Positions 53,217-62,611 of a DNA stretch of 64,000 nt are shown here, piece by piece (positions within the stretch are counted from its first letter, which is position 1; each line of letters begins with the position of its first letter). The notes beneath the pieces are model-generated. The model saw only the letters and a list, made by a program, of their open reading frames with translations, searched no databases and was not told the DNA's origin. Source of the DNA: ZC4RG30 sp046347045 (GTDB lineage: Bacteria > Pseudomonadota > Gammaproteobacteria > Steroidobacterales > Steroidobacteraceae). Location of the stretch: positions 62,001 to 126,000 of the forward strand of contig JAXMGX010000004.1 in the NCBI GenBank assembly GCA_046347045.1, read 5' to 3'. Position numbers and translations under genes: made by a program.

Positions 53217-54728
53217 TGGTAATAACCCGGGCCGCGCACATTGGCGTGCTCGGGCAGCTGCAGGGCGAGCGCTTCGCCCGGGGCGTGACGGTCGCGGCCG
53301 CTCTGCAGGATCGACTTGACGCTCCAGCGCGTGGGGCTGCCCAGTCGCACGGCCAGCGCGCTGGCCGCCTCCAGCGCTCAGGTCCGTACTGACGGGCGAG
53401 GGCCAGCAGCCCCGTGCAGGCGCGGTAGCCTTGCTCGGGGTGGGCTTGGAGCGCAACAGATGCTCGACCACGGTGCCGGTGTGCACCCCGATCGAGGCGC
53501 CCCACTGGATCAGGCGACGCGGCGACCACTCGGCGTGCGCGCGGTGGGACTTGGGCATGTGCTCGGGGAGCGTCGTGTGCTGCCCGCGCCGATAAGAGCG
53601 GCACGTGGCTCGCGACGCGCTCGCTGCGGAAGAAGACTTCCACGCCCCGGGCGGTGTAGCGCGTCCACACCGTGTGGCCGACCAGGGCGTGCGGCACGCT
53701 GTAGTAATGGCCGGCGACATCGACATGGTAGTCGAAGGCCACGCGTGCCTCGCGCCACTCGGCGAACACGTACGGCGTGGTCGGCAGGGCACGCATGGCC
53801 GGGCGGTCGAGCGCCTCGAAGATGCTGCGGCGCGAGCCGGGCAGGCGCTGGTAGGGCCGATCGTTGAGCTCGGCGAGCAGCGGGCGGATCGCACCGTTGA
53901 GCTCATCGAGCGAGAAGAAGCGCTGGTGACGCAGCCGCGCCAGGATCCAGCGGCACACCAAGAGCACCGTCAGCTCCGCGCGGCTCTTGTCCTTCGGCGG
54001 TAGGGGCGGCCGGGATGATGACCGCCCCGTAGTGCGCGGCCATCTCCTCGTAGGAGCGCTGCAGGCGCGGTTCGTAGCGATCCGCGCGCGTGACGCCGAC
54101 CTTGGGGTTGTCCGGCACGATGATCGTCGGGGCCGCCCCGTAATACTCGAGCGCCCGCACGTGGCTGGCCAGCCAGTCGGGCAGCTGCTGGGTCCGCGTG
54201 GCCTCCGCGTACGCGTAGCCGCTCGCCCCCGGGGCGCCGACGAACAGCTGGGCACGGAACGCCTCCTCGCCCGTGCGGCCGTAGATCGGCACCGTGCGCC
54301 CGGCGTAGTCGACGAACAGCTTCTCCCCGGCGAAGTGCCGCTGGCGCATCGAGCGCTTCAGCCGCGCTTCCCAGCCCCGGTAGATCTGGCAGAAGGCGCT
54401 GCGGCGGTAGGCGGCCGGCCCGTGCTGCGCGGCGTACTCCTCCCACAGCAACTGCAGCGTCACGTGCCGGTGGCGCTGCAGCTCCTGGTGGATCCGGGCG
54501 CAATCGGGTGCCACGAACCGCGCGGCCGGCCGGCCGGCGCCGCACCGAACACGCGCTGCTCGAGCTGCGCCTCCGACAGCGTCTCCGCCTCGGCGGCATC
54601 GATACCGCTCGCGCGCAGCGCCTCAGGTACTTGCAGACCGCCCCGACCGACAACCCCAGCGCCCGCGCCAGGCTGCGCACACTGAGGTTACTGGACTGCA
54701 GCGCAATGAGCTGCTTGAGCTTCGACAT
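53217..54728 (-). pseudogene. istA: IstA, right copy, frameshifted and lacking its stop
   Basis: The sequence is collinear with the intact istA at 38684-40204. Single-base gains or losses near 53375, 53445, 53600, 54000, 54525 and 54622 break it. A substitution changes the normal TGA (left copy 38684-38686) to CGA, so the last segment would read on into istB. The DDE residues are still encoded but in different frames. Confidence 0.9.
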
Positions 54729-54828
54729 GGAGATCCTCTCGTTCGGCATCCGCGTTCCCTGGGCAAAAAGCGCCCAGCGTACGCGGCCTGCCTCGCAGCT
54801 CATCTCCAGTCGCCTACCCCCTCGCCAC

Positions 54829-54976
54829 GGATCGTGAACACTCCGCCACGATCGTGAACAGCGCGCCACGCTCGGCGCCCAAGTGTTCACGATCGCGTGG
54901 AAACCTGTTCACGTTCCCGTGGAATCCCTGTTCACCATCCCGTGGAAACTGCGTTCACCATCGCGTGGAATACTCA
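54829..54976. repeat. Terminal repeat array of the right IS copy
   Basis: The same series of GTTCAC...CGTGGAA motifs as in 40307-40453, ending at the outer boundary of the composite unit. Confidence 0.8.
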
Positions 54977-54983
54977 GTCGATT
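54977..54983. repeat. Right 7-bp target site duplication (GTCGATT)
   Basis: Identical to 37681-37687 on the other side of the composite unit. In the integrase these bases encode the Ile-Asp of 'SWKEID'. Confidence 0.9.
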
Positions 54984-55792
54984 TCCTTCCAGCTGCCTAG
55001 GGCCAGCTCACTGCGCCGCATTCCTGTCAGCAGTAACAGATTGATGGCATGGTGGAAACGCTCCCACCTTTCCTTCGGATCGATGGTAAGCAGCGATTTC
55101 AGTTCGGCGTCCGTCAGGGCGCGTTCCCGGGATTTCTCCTTGCCGCCTGGGCGATATAGAAGCTTTACCGGGGAGTCCGCGACAATTCGGCGGTGGATCC
55201 CGTACTTGAACATCTGACCGAGTAGGGCGGCGGTGCGGTTGGCCATAACCGGCGAGCCATTGTCCACGATGGCGTCGAGCACCTCCAAGACCTCCACAGG
55301 GGTGATCGTTCGCGCATCGCGACCCTTCCAGTGCTTGAGGGCAGAGGCGTCGAGGATGCGTTGTGCGTACTCTGGCCGCTTCCGCTGCGGCTTCACATGG
55401 CGGTCCATGAACGTCTTGCACAGGGTTTCGATGGAATGAGGATCGCCAATCGCCGCTATGTCAGTGGAATCCGCATCGTTTCGGGGTTCCGTACGGCGAG
55501 GTTTTGCCTTTCGAGGGTCGATGCCGTCATCGATGAACCGACGCAGTTCCAGCACCTTTTCGCGGGCATCCGCGAGCGAAGTCTGGGGTAGGTGGCCCAC
55601 GAGGATTCGGACGGTTTGCTTGCGCCACTTGTAACGAAAGAACCAAGTTCTGGTTAGGGCGCCCGCAGCGGACCGCACGCGCAACTGCAGGCCTGTTACT
55701 GCAGGATCTGTGTGATCGCCAAGCCTTGCGCTCGCGACGCTGGTAGCGGTCATGCGACCTGGAGATGCCGGTTTAGAGGTTTCTGTGGTCAC
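54977..55792 (-). pseudogene. int: P4-type tyrosine integrase, N-terminal half (split gene)
   Basis: From ATG 55792, 272 codons of integrase. The DUF4102-like N-terminal domain has 'LRVRSAAGALTRTWFFRYKW' and 'LADAREKVLELRRFIDDGID'. The core-binding domain has 'TLCKTFMDRHVKPQRKRPEY'. The start of the catalytic domain carries the first Arg in 'LLLTGMRRSELALGSW'. The composite transposon ends the gene at 54977. The missing catalytic part is at 37222-37687. It lies next to a tRNA-Pro 3' half (55925-55968), the usual location of such integrases at an island end. Confidence 0.93.
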
Positions 55793-55924
55793 TCTGTGGT
55801 CACTTTACATGAAACAGTGTGAAACAACACGGAGCGCTAAGAGACGTCTAACACGCTAGAAAATAAGCATATTATGCACTCATAGCGTCTCAGATGGTCT
55901 CACGCAGTTACAGGCAAAACTGCA

Positions 55925-55968
<44 letters not shown>

Positions 55969-56146
55969 TTTGATTCCTTTCTTGACCTTCCTGCCTGGCC
56001 ACTACCGTGGTCACTGGGGCGCACCGGTATCATCGGTTCGCATGGTTCGTCGCTGCAGTCAGATCTTCGTCGCGCGCGCGCTCTTGGTTGTCGCAGCTCT
56101 GGCTGCGTGCGCGTGCCGACCCGAGCGCAAGGCATGGCGTGGTCTA

Positions 56147-56240
56147 AGTCCCCCTGGTGAAGGGCGACGCGTTGCCGCTGAAGTTCAACGGCGAAGTGGA
56201 AAAGGTTGTTCTGAGAACCATGAAGGCAGGCATGAAATGA
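56147..56240 (+). pseudogene. Possible sulfatase C-terminal remnant
   Basis: After an in-frame stop, the frame reads 'ALPLKFNGEVEKVVLRTMKA' and ends at TGA 56238-56240, which overlaps the next gene's ATG. The wording resembles the extreme C-terminus of arylsulfatases ('PFKFTG.IEKV'). Only about 30 residues survive, and the identification rests on that short match. Confidence 0.3.
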
Positions 56241-56944
56241 AGAGCTCATCACATGGAGCCCGCCCGGCGGGCCTGATCCTGGGCGTCAGCCTGTTGCTGC
56301 TGACTGGTTGCGGCAGCCACGATGCCAGGCAGGCCGCAGCGCAGATCGCGAGCTTGCAGGCGCAGGTGGAACAGTTGCAACGGCAGGCCCAGGCCGCCAG
56401 CGACTACATTGAGATCGCCAACCTGCAGGCCATGTACGGCTACTACGTCGACAAGTCGCGTTGGGATGACGCGGCGGCGCTGTTCGCCCCGGATGCCACG
56501 CTTGAAATTGCCGGCCGCGGCCTCTTCAAGGGCCAGCAGCGCATCAGCGAGTACCTGCACCAGTTGGGTGACATGGCGTACGGGCGGCTGTACAACCACA
56601 TGCAGCTGCAGCCCGTGATCCATGTCGCGCAGGATGGCAGGTCGGCAAGAGCCCGCTGGCGAGCCTTCATGCAGGTGGGAAAGCTGAACAAGGAGGCCCG
56701 CTGGGGCGAGGGCACGTATGAGAACGAATACGCCAAGATCGACGGCGTATGGCGGATCAGCAAGCTGCACTCATACATCACCTTCTACGTGGATTTCGAC
56801 AAGGGCTGGAACAAGGGCGGCGTTGCCCTGCCCAAGCACCTGGACAAGCTCGAGCCGGACAGCGACGCCACGGTGAAGTACGGAGCTTTCCCCGACGTGT
56901 TCCTGCCGCCCTATCACTACGTCAATCCGGTAACCAAGAGATGA
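56237..56944 (+). CDS. NTF2/SnoaL-like domain lipoprotein
   Basis: 235 aa from ATG 56237. A lipoprotein signal ('LILGVSLLLLTGCGS') is followed by a coiled coil ('AAAQIASLQAQVEQLQRQAQ') and a SnoaL-like cone fold. The fold begins 'DYIEIANLQAMYGYYVDKSR' with 'WDDAAALFAPDATLEIAGRG' and ends 'WRISKLHSYITFYVDFDKGW'. This is the nuclear-transport-factor-2-like family, members of which bind or convert hydrophobic substrates. It lies 4 bp before the PQQ dehydrogenase gene, so the two are probably co-transcribed. A catalytic role is not shown. Confidence 0.8.
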   Translation: MKSSSHGARPAGLILGVSLLLLTGCGSHDARQAAAQIASLQAQVEQLQRQAQAASDYIEIANLQAMYGYYVDKSRWDDAAALFAPDATLEIAGRGLFKGQQRISEYLHQLGDMAYGRLYNHMQLQPVIHVAQDGRSARARWRAFMQVGKLNKEARWGEGTYENEYAKIDGVWRISKLHSYITFYVDFDKGWNKGGVALPKHLDKLEPDSDATVKYGAFPDVFLPPYHYVNPVTKR

Positions 56945-56948
56945 ACCC

Positions 56949-59171
56949 ATGAAGCGGCGCCTGGGCGAGAACCGGCCGATCGGATTCGTCATCTGCCTGC
57001 TTGCGCTCGCCGGCTGTGGCTCCGAGACCAGGTCCGTGCCGAAGTCAGTCGGAACGGGTGAGGTGGATCTGCAGCGACTGAATGCGGACCGCGATGCGGG
57101 TCAGTGGCTGGCCAATGGCCGCGACATCGGCAAGACTTTCTATTCGCCGCTGCAGGACATCGATCGCGACAATGTTTCCCGACTCGGCTTCGCCTGGGAA
57201 TTCCAGACGGGCACGGCCCGGGGCATGGAGTCCACGCCGCAGGTGATCGACGGCGTGATGTACGTGTCCGGCGTCGCCGGCAGGGTGTATGCGCTCGACG
57301 CGGCCACTGGCAAACCCTTGTGGCGCTTCGAGCCGCAGATCGACCTGAAATACTCGCGCAGCGCCTGCTGCGACATCGTGAATCGCGGGCTTTCCGTCTG
57401 GCAGGGTCGCGTCTACGTTGCCACCGTCGATGGCATCCTCTACGCGCTGGATGCACACGATGGCCACGTGCTGTGGAAGGCCGATACGGTCACCGACCGC
57501 ACACGGGCCTATTCGGTCACCGGTGCGCCACAGGTGGCCGGTCGCGTGATCGTCATCGGGAACGGCGGCGCGGAATACGACTCACGCGGCTACGTCAGTG
57601 CCTACGACCTCGCTACCGGCGCGCTGGCCTGGCGATTCTTCACGGTGCCGGGCGATCCCTCCAAACCCCAGGAAAGCGCGGCGCTCGAGAAGGCGGTGAA
57701 GACCTGGAGCGGCAACTGGTGGGAGCGGGGCGCCGGCGGCAACGTGTGGGACGCCATCACCTACGATCCGGAGACTGACCTGGTTTATTTCGGCACCGCC
57801 AATGGGGCGCCCACCAGTCTGTCGAAACGCAGCCCGGGCGGTGGCGACAACCTGTACATAGCCAGCATCGTCGCAGTGCATGCGGCTACGGGTGAGTACG
57901 CCTGGCACTACCAGCAAACCCCCGGCGAGCGCTGGGACTACGATGCCACGCCGCACATCATGCTGGCGACGCTCACCGTTCAGGGGCAGCCACGCAAGGT
58001 GCTGATGCAGGCGTCGAAGAACGGCTTCTTCTACGTGATCGACCGGCGCACCGGCGAGCTGCTGAAGGCGGATCCGTTCGTGGCCACCACCTGGGCGAAA
58101 TCCATCGATCTGAAGACCGGTCGACCGGTGGAAGAGGCCGCTGCTGAATATGGGAAGTCACCGCGCCTGATATTTCCTTCCACCATCGGCGCGCACAACT
58201 TCAATCCCATGTCGCTCAGCGCCCGCACGGGACTGGTGTACATCCCGACGGTGCATGCCGGCATGGTGCTGGCGGAAAGCCCGCCGTTGGCGCCGCGATT
58301 GCCCGGGCGCTTCGAAACGGGACTGCAGATGGCGCTGTCCGCGCAACTGGCCGCGCCGCAGTCGCTGCCGCCGTCCATGCAGGCAGCGGCGAAACCCGCC
58401 GCCCTGAAGGGACAGCCGGACATTGCCATGTCGGCCGCCCTCAAGGCCTGGGACCCGGTGAACGGCAAGGTGATATGGGAGGCCAAGGGCGTGTCCTTCG
58501 CCGACCACGGCGGCGTGATGTCGACCGGGGGCGGGCTGGTGGTCCAGGGCGGACTCGATGGCGCCTTGCGAGTCTTTGACGACCAGACCGGAGCATTGCT
58601 CAAGCAGATCGATGTCGGCACGGCCATGATCGCCGCGCCGATGACCTATCGCGTCGGCAACGTGCAGTACATCGCCATCACCGCCGGATCAGGCGGCGGC
58701 GGATGGTTCACCTGGAGCCGCGAAAACGCCGCTTATACCCGCGGCAATGCCAATCGCGTGCTGGCGTTCCGGCTGGACGGTGGACCAACGCCTGTTCCGC
58801 CCGAGTTGCCTCCGATCATGCCGATTCCGAAACCTCCGGAGAGCATCGGCACAGCGAAGGACATCCAGGCGGGGGCTGCGCTTTTTTCAACCAACTGCGG
58901 CCATTGTCACGCCAATGTCCCGCGCGCGCCCGTGCCCGACCTGCGTCGCTCCGCGCTGATCGCGGATGAGGGCGCATTCCGGTCAGTGGTGCGAGGTGGG
59001 GTGCTGCAGGAGCGAGGCATGCCGAAGTGGGATGACTTGCTCACTGATGAACAGGTGCATTTGATTCGAGCCTGGCTCATCGAGCTTGCAAGGCAGGGAT
59101 ATCAGGCCGAGCGAAGTAGTGGCGATACGACGGCGCCTGTGCGCGATGGGCTGGTGAGCGGGCATCCCTGA
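56949..59171 (+). CDS. PQQ-dependent quinohaemoprotein alcohol dehydrogenase
   Basis: 740 aa. A lipoprotein-like signal ('ICLLALAGCGS', Cys23) leads into an eight-bladed quinoprotein propeller. The vicinal disulfide Cys140-Cys141 ('SRSACCDIVNRGLSVW') marks the PQQ pocket, and tryptophan-docking repeats such as 'VYALDAATGKPLWRFEP' and 'LYALDAHDGHVLWKADT' are clear. The C-terminal domain has one cytochrome c motif, CGHCH, at 650-654. It oxidises an alcohol in the periplasm and passes electrons through PQQ to haem c. Whether its substrate is linked to the downstream molybdenum hydroxylase cannot be said. Confidence 0.93.
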   Translation: MKRRLGENRPIGFVICLLALAGCGSETRSVPKSVGTGEVDLQRLNADRDAGQWLANGRDIGKTFYSPLQDIDRDNVSRLGFAWEFQTGTARGMESTPQVIDGVMYVSGVAGRVYALDAATGKPLWRFEPQIDLKYSRSACCDIVNRGLSVWQGRVYVATVDGILYALDAHDGHVLWKADTVTDRTRAYSVTGAPQVAGRVIVIGNGGAEYDSRGYVSAYDLATGALAWRFFTVPGDPSKPQESAALEKAVKTWSGNWWERGAGGNVWDAITYDPETDLVYFGTANGAPTSLSKRSPGGGDNLYIASIVAVHAATGEYAWHYQQTPGERWDYDATPHIMLATLTVQGQPRKVLMQASKNGFFYVIDRRTGELLKADPFVATTWAKSIDLKTGRPVEEAAAEYGKSPRLIFPSTIGAHNFNPMSLSARTGLVYIPTVHAGMVLAESPPLAPRLPGRFETGLQMALSAQLAAPQSLPPSMQAAAKPAALKGQPDIAMSAALKAWDPVNGKVIWEAKGVSFADHGGVMSTGGGLVVQGGLDGALRVFDDQTGALLKQIDVGTAMIAAPMTYRVGNVQYIAITAGSGGGGWFTWSRENAAYTRGNANRVLAFRLDGGPTPVPPELPPIMPIPKPPESIGTAKDIQAGAALFSTNCGHCHANVPRAPVPDLRRSALIADEGAFRSVVRGGVLQERGMPKWDDLLTDEQVHLIRAWLIELARQGYQAERSSGDTTAPVRDGLVSGHP

Positions 59172-59212
59172 GGCTTGCGCCAACTTCCCGGGGGTGCGTG
59201 CAGACGGTTGCC

Positions 59213-60142
59213 TTACGCCGCCATCACTTCGTGCTCGAAGTAGGCCTCCTGCCGATCGCTGAGAATCGCCTGCAAGGCCTCGCGCGAATACCCTTCCGGC
59301 GTCAACCAGGCGTCGAGGTGCCCGGGTTTGATGTTGATGATCATCCGGTCGTGGCCGGTTGCCGCCACTTCCGGCGGCGGCTCGTCGGTGATGGCAGCGA
59401 AAGACAACAGCTTCTCGCCGGTGGTGGGATGCACCCAGGTCGAGTACAGGCAGGCGATGTACAAGGTATCTGCCGGACGGGGCAGGAAATGCAGCACGGC
59501 ATTCCTGCCGTCGCGATTCACGTTCTCGTAGAAGCTGTCTGCAAGCAACAGTGCATGCGACGTCCCGAACGCTGACGACCAGTATTTCTCGATATTGTCG
59601 CGCCTCGCGTTGTACAGACCCGGGAACTGCTGGTCGACGGCGGGGTTCTTGCCGTTGAGCCGGCAGTGATATCGCGCGAGGCGGATGAGCTTGCGGCCAC
59701 TGTCGTTGATGACGATTGGCGCATAATGCATCGGAAATATTCGACCATCGGCCGGGTGGCGTCTGGAATCCTGCAGCCGACCCAGCTTTGTCACCAGTGC
59801 CTCGATCTTGTTGCCGGCGATGCGTTTGGACTCTGCCGCGGCTTTCGTGTCCTTCCTGGCCAGCTTCCGTTCGGCATCTGCCAAGCGCCTCCTCTGCGTG
59901 AAGAGCTCCTGCTGCCATGCCATTGCCTGCGCTGCGCGGCGCTGGGCGATGAGGTCATGGATCCTGCGCTCGGCGTCCGTCCCGGGATCATCGAACCAGC
60001 GTTCGACTGCCCTCGGAACAGCGATCTTGGCGCCCTGGGCGACATTCCAGAAAATTTCCTGAAACTGCTCCATGTCGATCTCCGCGCCGGTTGCGCGGAT
60101 GTAGGAGCGCAGTTCCTCTTTGATCATCGCGCTGTAACACAT
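59213..60142 (-). CDS. SRAP-family (YedK/HMCES-like) protein
   Basis: 309 aa from ATG 60142, giving Met-Cys2 ('MCYSAMIKEELRSYI'); the Cys2 nucleophile is exposed after Met removal. The start is fixed by this feature. The other SRAP elements are 'GLYNARRDNIEKYWSSAFG' (Asn and Glu region), 'LADSFYENVNRDGR' and His in 'ATGHDRMIINIKPGHL'. Family members form a DNA-protein crosslink with abasic sites in single-stranded DNA and protect them. It is of the longer 'MCYS' subgroup rather than the classic 'MCGR'. An insertion with many Arg/Lys and Ala ('QRRRLADAERKLARKDTKAA') lies at about residues 85-110. Confidence 0.85.
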   Translation of the reverse strand: MCYSAMIKEELRSYIRATGAEIDMEQFQEIFWNVAQGAKIAVPRAVERWFDDPGTDAERRIHDLIAQRRAAQAMAWQQELFTQRRRLADAERKLARKDTKAAAESKRIAGNKIEALVTKLGRLQDSRRHPADGRIFPMHYAPIVINDSGRKLIRLARYHCRLNGKNPAVDQQFPGLYNARRDNIEKYWSSAFGTSHALLLADSFYENVNRDGRNAVLHFLPRPADTLYIACLYSTWVHPTTGEKLLSFAAITDEPPPEVAATGHDRMIINIKPGHLDAWLTPEGYSREALQAILSDRQEAYFEHEVMAA

Positions 60143-60367
60143 CTGGAGATGATAGACGGGCCACCACAGCCCGGCGAACTGCGAAGTCGAGGCGACAGCC
60201 AGCACGAGTGGAGTCGATGGCGGCGTCCGGAGAGATCATCGACGCGGTGACTGGCTATGGTCGCAGGGAGGATCGAGCGCACCGGAGTGTCTGCCCAACG
60301 CCGGCACGGTGGTTGAGGTCGCATGCCTCAACCACCAACGCTCCGGCCGCTGATTCACTGAATCAGG

Positions 60368-62611
60368 CTAGGCAAACCCCTTCAACTCCGATGTCTTGAT
60401 CGGCAGTGTGCGAACGCGTCGGCCCGTCGCAGCGAAGATGGCATTGGTAAGCGCCGGGACGACCGGCGGCAGTGCCGGTTCGCCCAGTCCGGTCGGGTTG
60501 TGGTCCGTCATGACGAAGTGCACTTCGACCTTCGGGGCCTGATGCATGCGCAGCAGCGGATAGTCGTGGAAGTTGCTTTGGTCGACGCGTCCGTTGGTGA
60601 ACGTCAGCGCCTGCCCCAAGGCCTGGGAGATGCCATCGATCGCCGCGCCTTCCACCTGATTGTTGGCAGGGCTGGGATTCACGATCTGGCGACCCACGTC
60701 GCCGGCAACCCAGACCTTCTCGACCTGCACCTCGCCGCTCTTGCTGCTGACGGCGACCTGCACCACTTCCGCGAAGTAGCCCTGGTGGCTGAAGTAGGCG
60801 GCAATGCCCATGCCCTTGCCCTTGGCAAGTTTCGTATTGCCCCAGCCCGACTTCTCGGCAACCGCCTTCAGCACGCCGGCCATGCGGCCGTTGTCGAAGC
60901 CGACCTGTTCGCCGAAGGGTGACTTGTTGACGACCGGCTTCTTGGCCGGTCCGAGCAGGTCGAGCTGGAACTGCAGCGGGTCCTTGCCCGCGGCATGCGC
61001 CAGTTCATCGAGGAAAGACTGATACGCGAAGGCCAGCGTGTTGCTGCCGGGTGCGCGCATCGGACCGGTGGGCATGTCGAGCGGAATCATGCTGAAGCCG
61101 AGGTCGAGGTTCGGCACGAAGCCGGCCGGAAACTCGGACGCTCCCAGCGTGGCGGAGCCGGCCACTTTGCCACTGTTCGAAAAGGTCACGAAATGATCGC
61201 GGAATGCGGTCAGCTTGCCCTGGGCGTCGAGTCCACCCTTGAAGTGGTGGAACCCACCGGCGCGGAATACGCCACTCTGCATGTCCTGCCGGCGATTGCG
61301 CAGCAGCTTCACGGGTTCGCCATGCGCCTTCGCAACGGCGGCGGCCTCCACCATGAAGTCGTTGGAGAGCCGGCGACCGAAGCCGCCCCCGCAACGGATC
61401 ATGTGCACCGTGATGTCCTTCTCCGGAATTCCCAGGAGCTTGGACACCGCGGTCTTGCCGCCGCCAGGCATTTGGGTCGGGGACCAGATCTCCACCTTGC
61501 CATTCTTGATGGCGACCGTCGTGTTCATCGGCTCGAGGGCCGAGTGGTTGACGAACGGAACCTCGTAACGGGCCTCGAGCACCTTGGCGGCGCCCTTCAG
61601 CGCTGCGTCCACGTCGCCTTCCTTCTTCAGCGAGTTGGTCGCCGGGTTCGGGGCGAGCTTCGCGTCCTGCGCCACGAAACCCTTGGTGGAACGCGTGGCG
61701 GTCTCGCCCCCGTCCCATTTGACCTTGAGCTTCTCGAGCGCGCGGTTGGCCTGGTGCCACTTGTCGGCAACGATGGCGACGCCGTCCGTCAGACCGTTGT
61801 AGAGACCGGCGTCGAGTCCGGTCACGTTGCCCTTGATGACATACACACCGCGCACGCCCGGCAGCGCCTTCACCTCATCGATGTTTGCGCTCACGAACTT
61901 GCCGTTGTACACGGGGCTCTTCTCGTACACCGCGTACTTCATGCCCGGCACGGTCACGTCGATGCCGAAGATCGGCTGGCCCTGCACGATGCGCGGGCTG
62001 TCGACACCGCCGACCGGCTTGCCGATGATCTTGAAGTCTTTCGGGTCCTTCAGCTTCACGGTTGCCGGATTCGGGGCAGGGACCCTGGCGGCCGCACTGG
62101 CCAGCTCGCCATAGCTGGCCTGCCTGTTCTTTCCCTTGTGACTGACGACGCCGTCGGCCGTTTCGCATTCCTCGACCGGTACGTTCCAGGCGCGGGCCGC
62201 CGCGGTGACCAGCATCAGTCGCGCGGATGCGCCTACCCGGCGCAGCAGGTCGTAGTTCATCGGAATCGACAGCGAACCGCCGGCGAACTGCCCGCCATAG
62301 CGGACCGGATCGACTTCGGCGTCTTCGGCGCGAACATCCTTCCAGGCCACATCCAGCTCTTCGGCGATGATCATCGGGAAGGAAGTCTTGATGCCCTGGC
62401 CGCATTCGGGGTTCTTGTTGACGATATGCGTCTCGCCATTCGGCAGGATCCAGATGTAGGCGTTGAGCGTTGCGGATGCTTCAGACGTGCCGCTCTTGGC
62501 CAGCGCGAATCCGGGAATGCTGAAGTTGAGCAGGAATCCGCCACCCACGGCGGCGCCAGTGGTGAGGAACGCGCGGCGGGAAACGCCGTTCTGCCGGGTA
62601 ATGTTTGACAT
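60368..62611 (-). CDS. Molybdopterin-binding subunit of an IorB/xanthine-dehydrogenase-family hydroxylase
   Basis: 747 aa with a twin-arginine signal ('VSRRAFLTTGAAVGGGF'), start ATG 62611. The large-subunit fold has 'RCGGGFGRRLSNDFMVEAAA' (cofactor loop), 'PTGPMRAPGSNTLAFAYQSF' and 'HNPTGLGEPALPPVVPAL' with the catalytic Glu. It is periplasmic and pairs with the Fe-S subunit encoded just upstream (4-bp overlap). It resembles isoquinoline 1-oxidoreductase beta subunits and aldehyde-type molybdenum hydroxylases. The substrate is unknown. A cytochrome c divergent from this operon is a likely electron acceptor. Confidence 0.9.
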   Translation of the reverse strand: MSNITRQNGVSRRAFLTTGAAVGGGFLLNFSIPGFALAKSGTSEASATLNAYIWILPNGETHIVNKNPECGQGIKTSFPMIIAEELDVAWKDVRAEDAEVDPVRYGGQFAGGSLSIPMNYDLLRRVGASARLMLVTAAARAWNVPVEECETADGVVSHKGKNRQASYGELASAAARVPAPNPATVKLKDPKDFKIIGKPVGGVDSPRIVQGQPIFGIDVTVPGMKYAVYEKSPVYNGKFVSANIDEVKALPGVRGVYVIKGNVTGLDAGLYNGLTDGVAIVADKWHQANRALEKLKVKWDGGETATRSTKGFVAQDAKLAPNPATNSLKKEGDVDAALKGAAKVLEARYEVPFVNHSALEPMNTTVAIKNGKVEIWSPTQMPGGGKTAVSKLLGIPEKDITVHMIRCGGGFGRRLSNDFMVEAAAVAKAHGEPVKLLRNRRQDMQSGVFRAGGFHHFKGGLDAQGKLTAFRDHFVTFSNSGKVAGSATLGASEFPAGFVPNLDLGFSMIPLDMPTGPMRAPGSNTLAFAYQSFLDELAHAAGKDPLQFQLDLLGPAKKPVVNKSPFGEQVGFDNGRMAGVLKAVAEKSGWGNTKLAKGKGMGIAAYFSHQGYFAEVVQVAVSSKSGEVQVEKVWVAGDVGRQIVNPSPANNQVEGAAIDGISQALGQALTFTNGRVDQSNFHDYPLLRMHQAPKVEVHFVMTDHNPTGLGEPALPPVVPALTNAIFAATGRRVRTLPIKTSELKGFA

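Larger units (their letters stand above)
37688..54976. mobile_element. 17.3-kb composite-transposon-like insertion bounded by two direct IS21-family copies
   Basis: The unit begins TGCGTATTCCAGCGATCG and ends ...TGGAATACTCA, the outer inverted repeats of two direct copies of the same IS21-family element (37688-40453 and 52224-54976). It is flanked by the 7-bp duplication GTCGATT and splits a tyrosine integrase exactly at that point. The cargo (40454-52223) holds an amine-oxidation-type operon with its regulator and permease, an IS3-family element and several gene fragments. The cargo is visibly richer in A/T than the surrounding metal-resistance and PQQ genes. It either transposed as a whole, or a circular IS-plus-cargo molecule recombined with an IS already sitting in int. 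The sequence fits both. Confidence 0.9.
52224..54976 (-). mobile_element. IS21-family element, right copy (same element, genes broken)
   Basis: 2753 bp, collinear with the left copy and ending in the same inverted repeats and terminal array. It differs by more than a dozen single-base insertions or deletions and only a handful of substitutions. These break both genes. Its right end is followed by the GTCGATT duplication at 54977-54983; its left flank does not match. Confidence 0.92.

Noticed and set aside
55970..56236. N-terminal extension of the NTF2-like lipoprotein up to 55970
   Set aside because: The extension starts inside the tRNA/att region and would bury the lipoprotein signal. ATG 56237 gives a normal lipobox protein.
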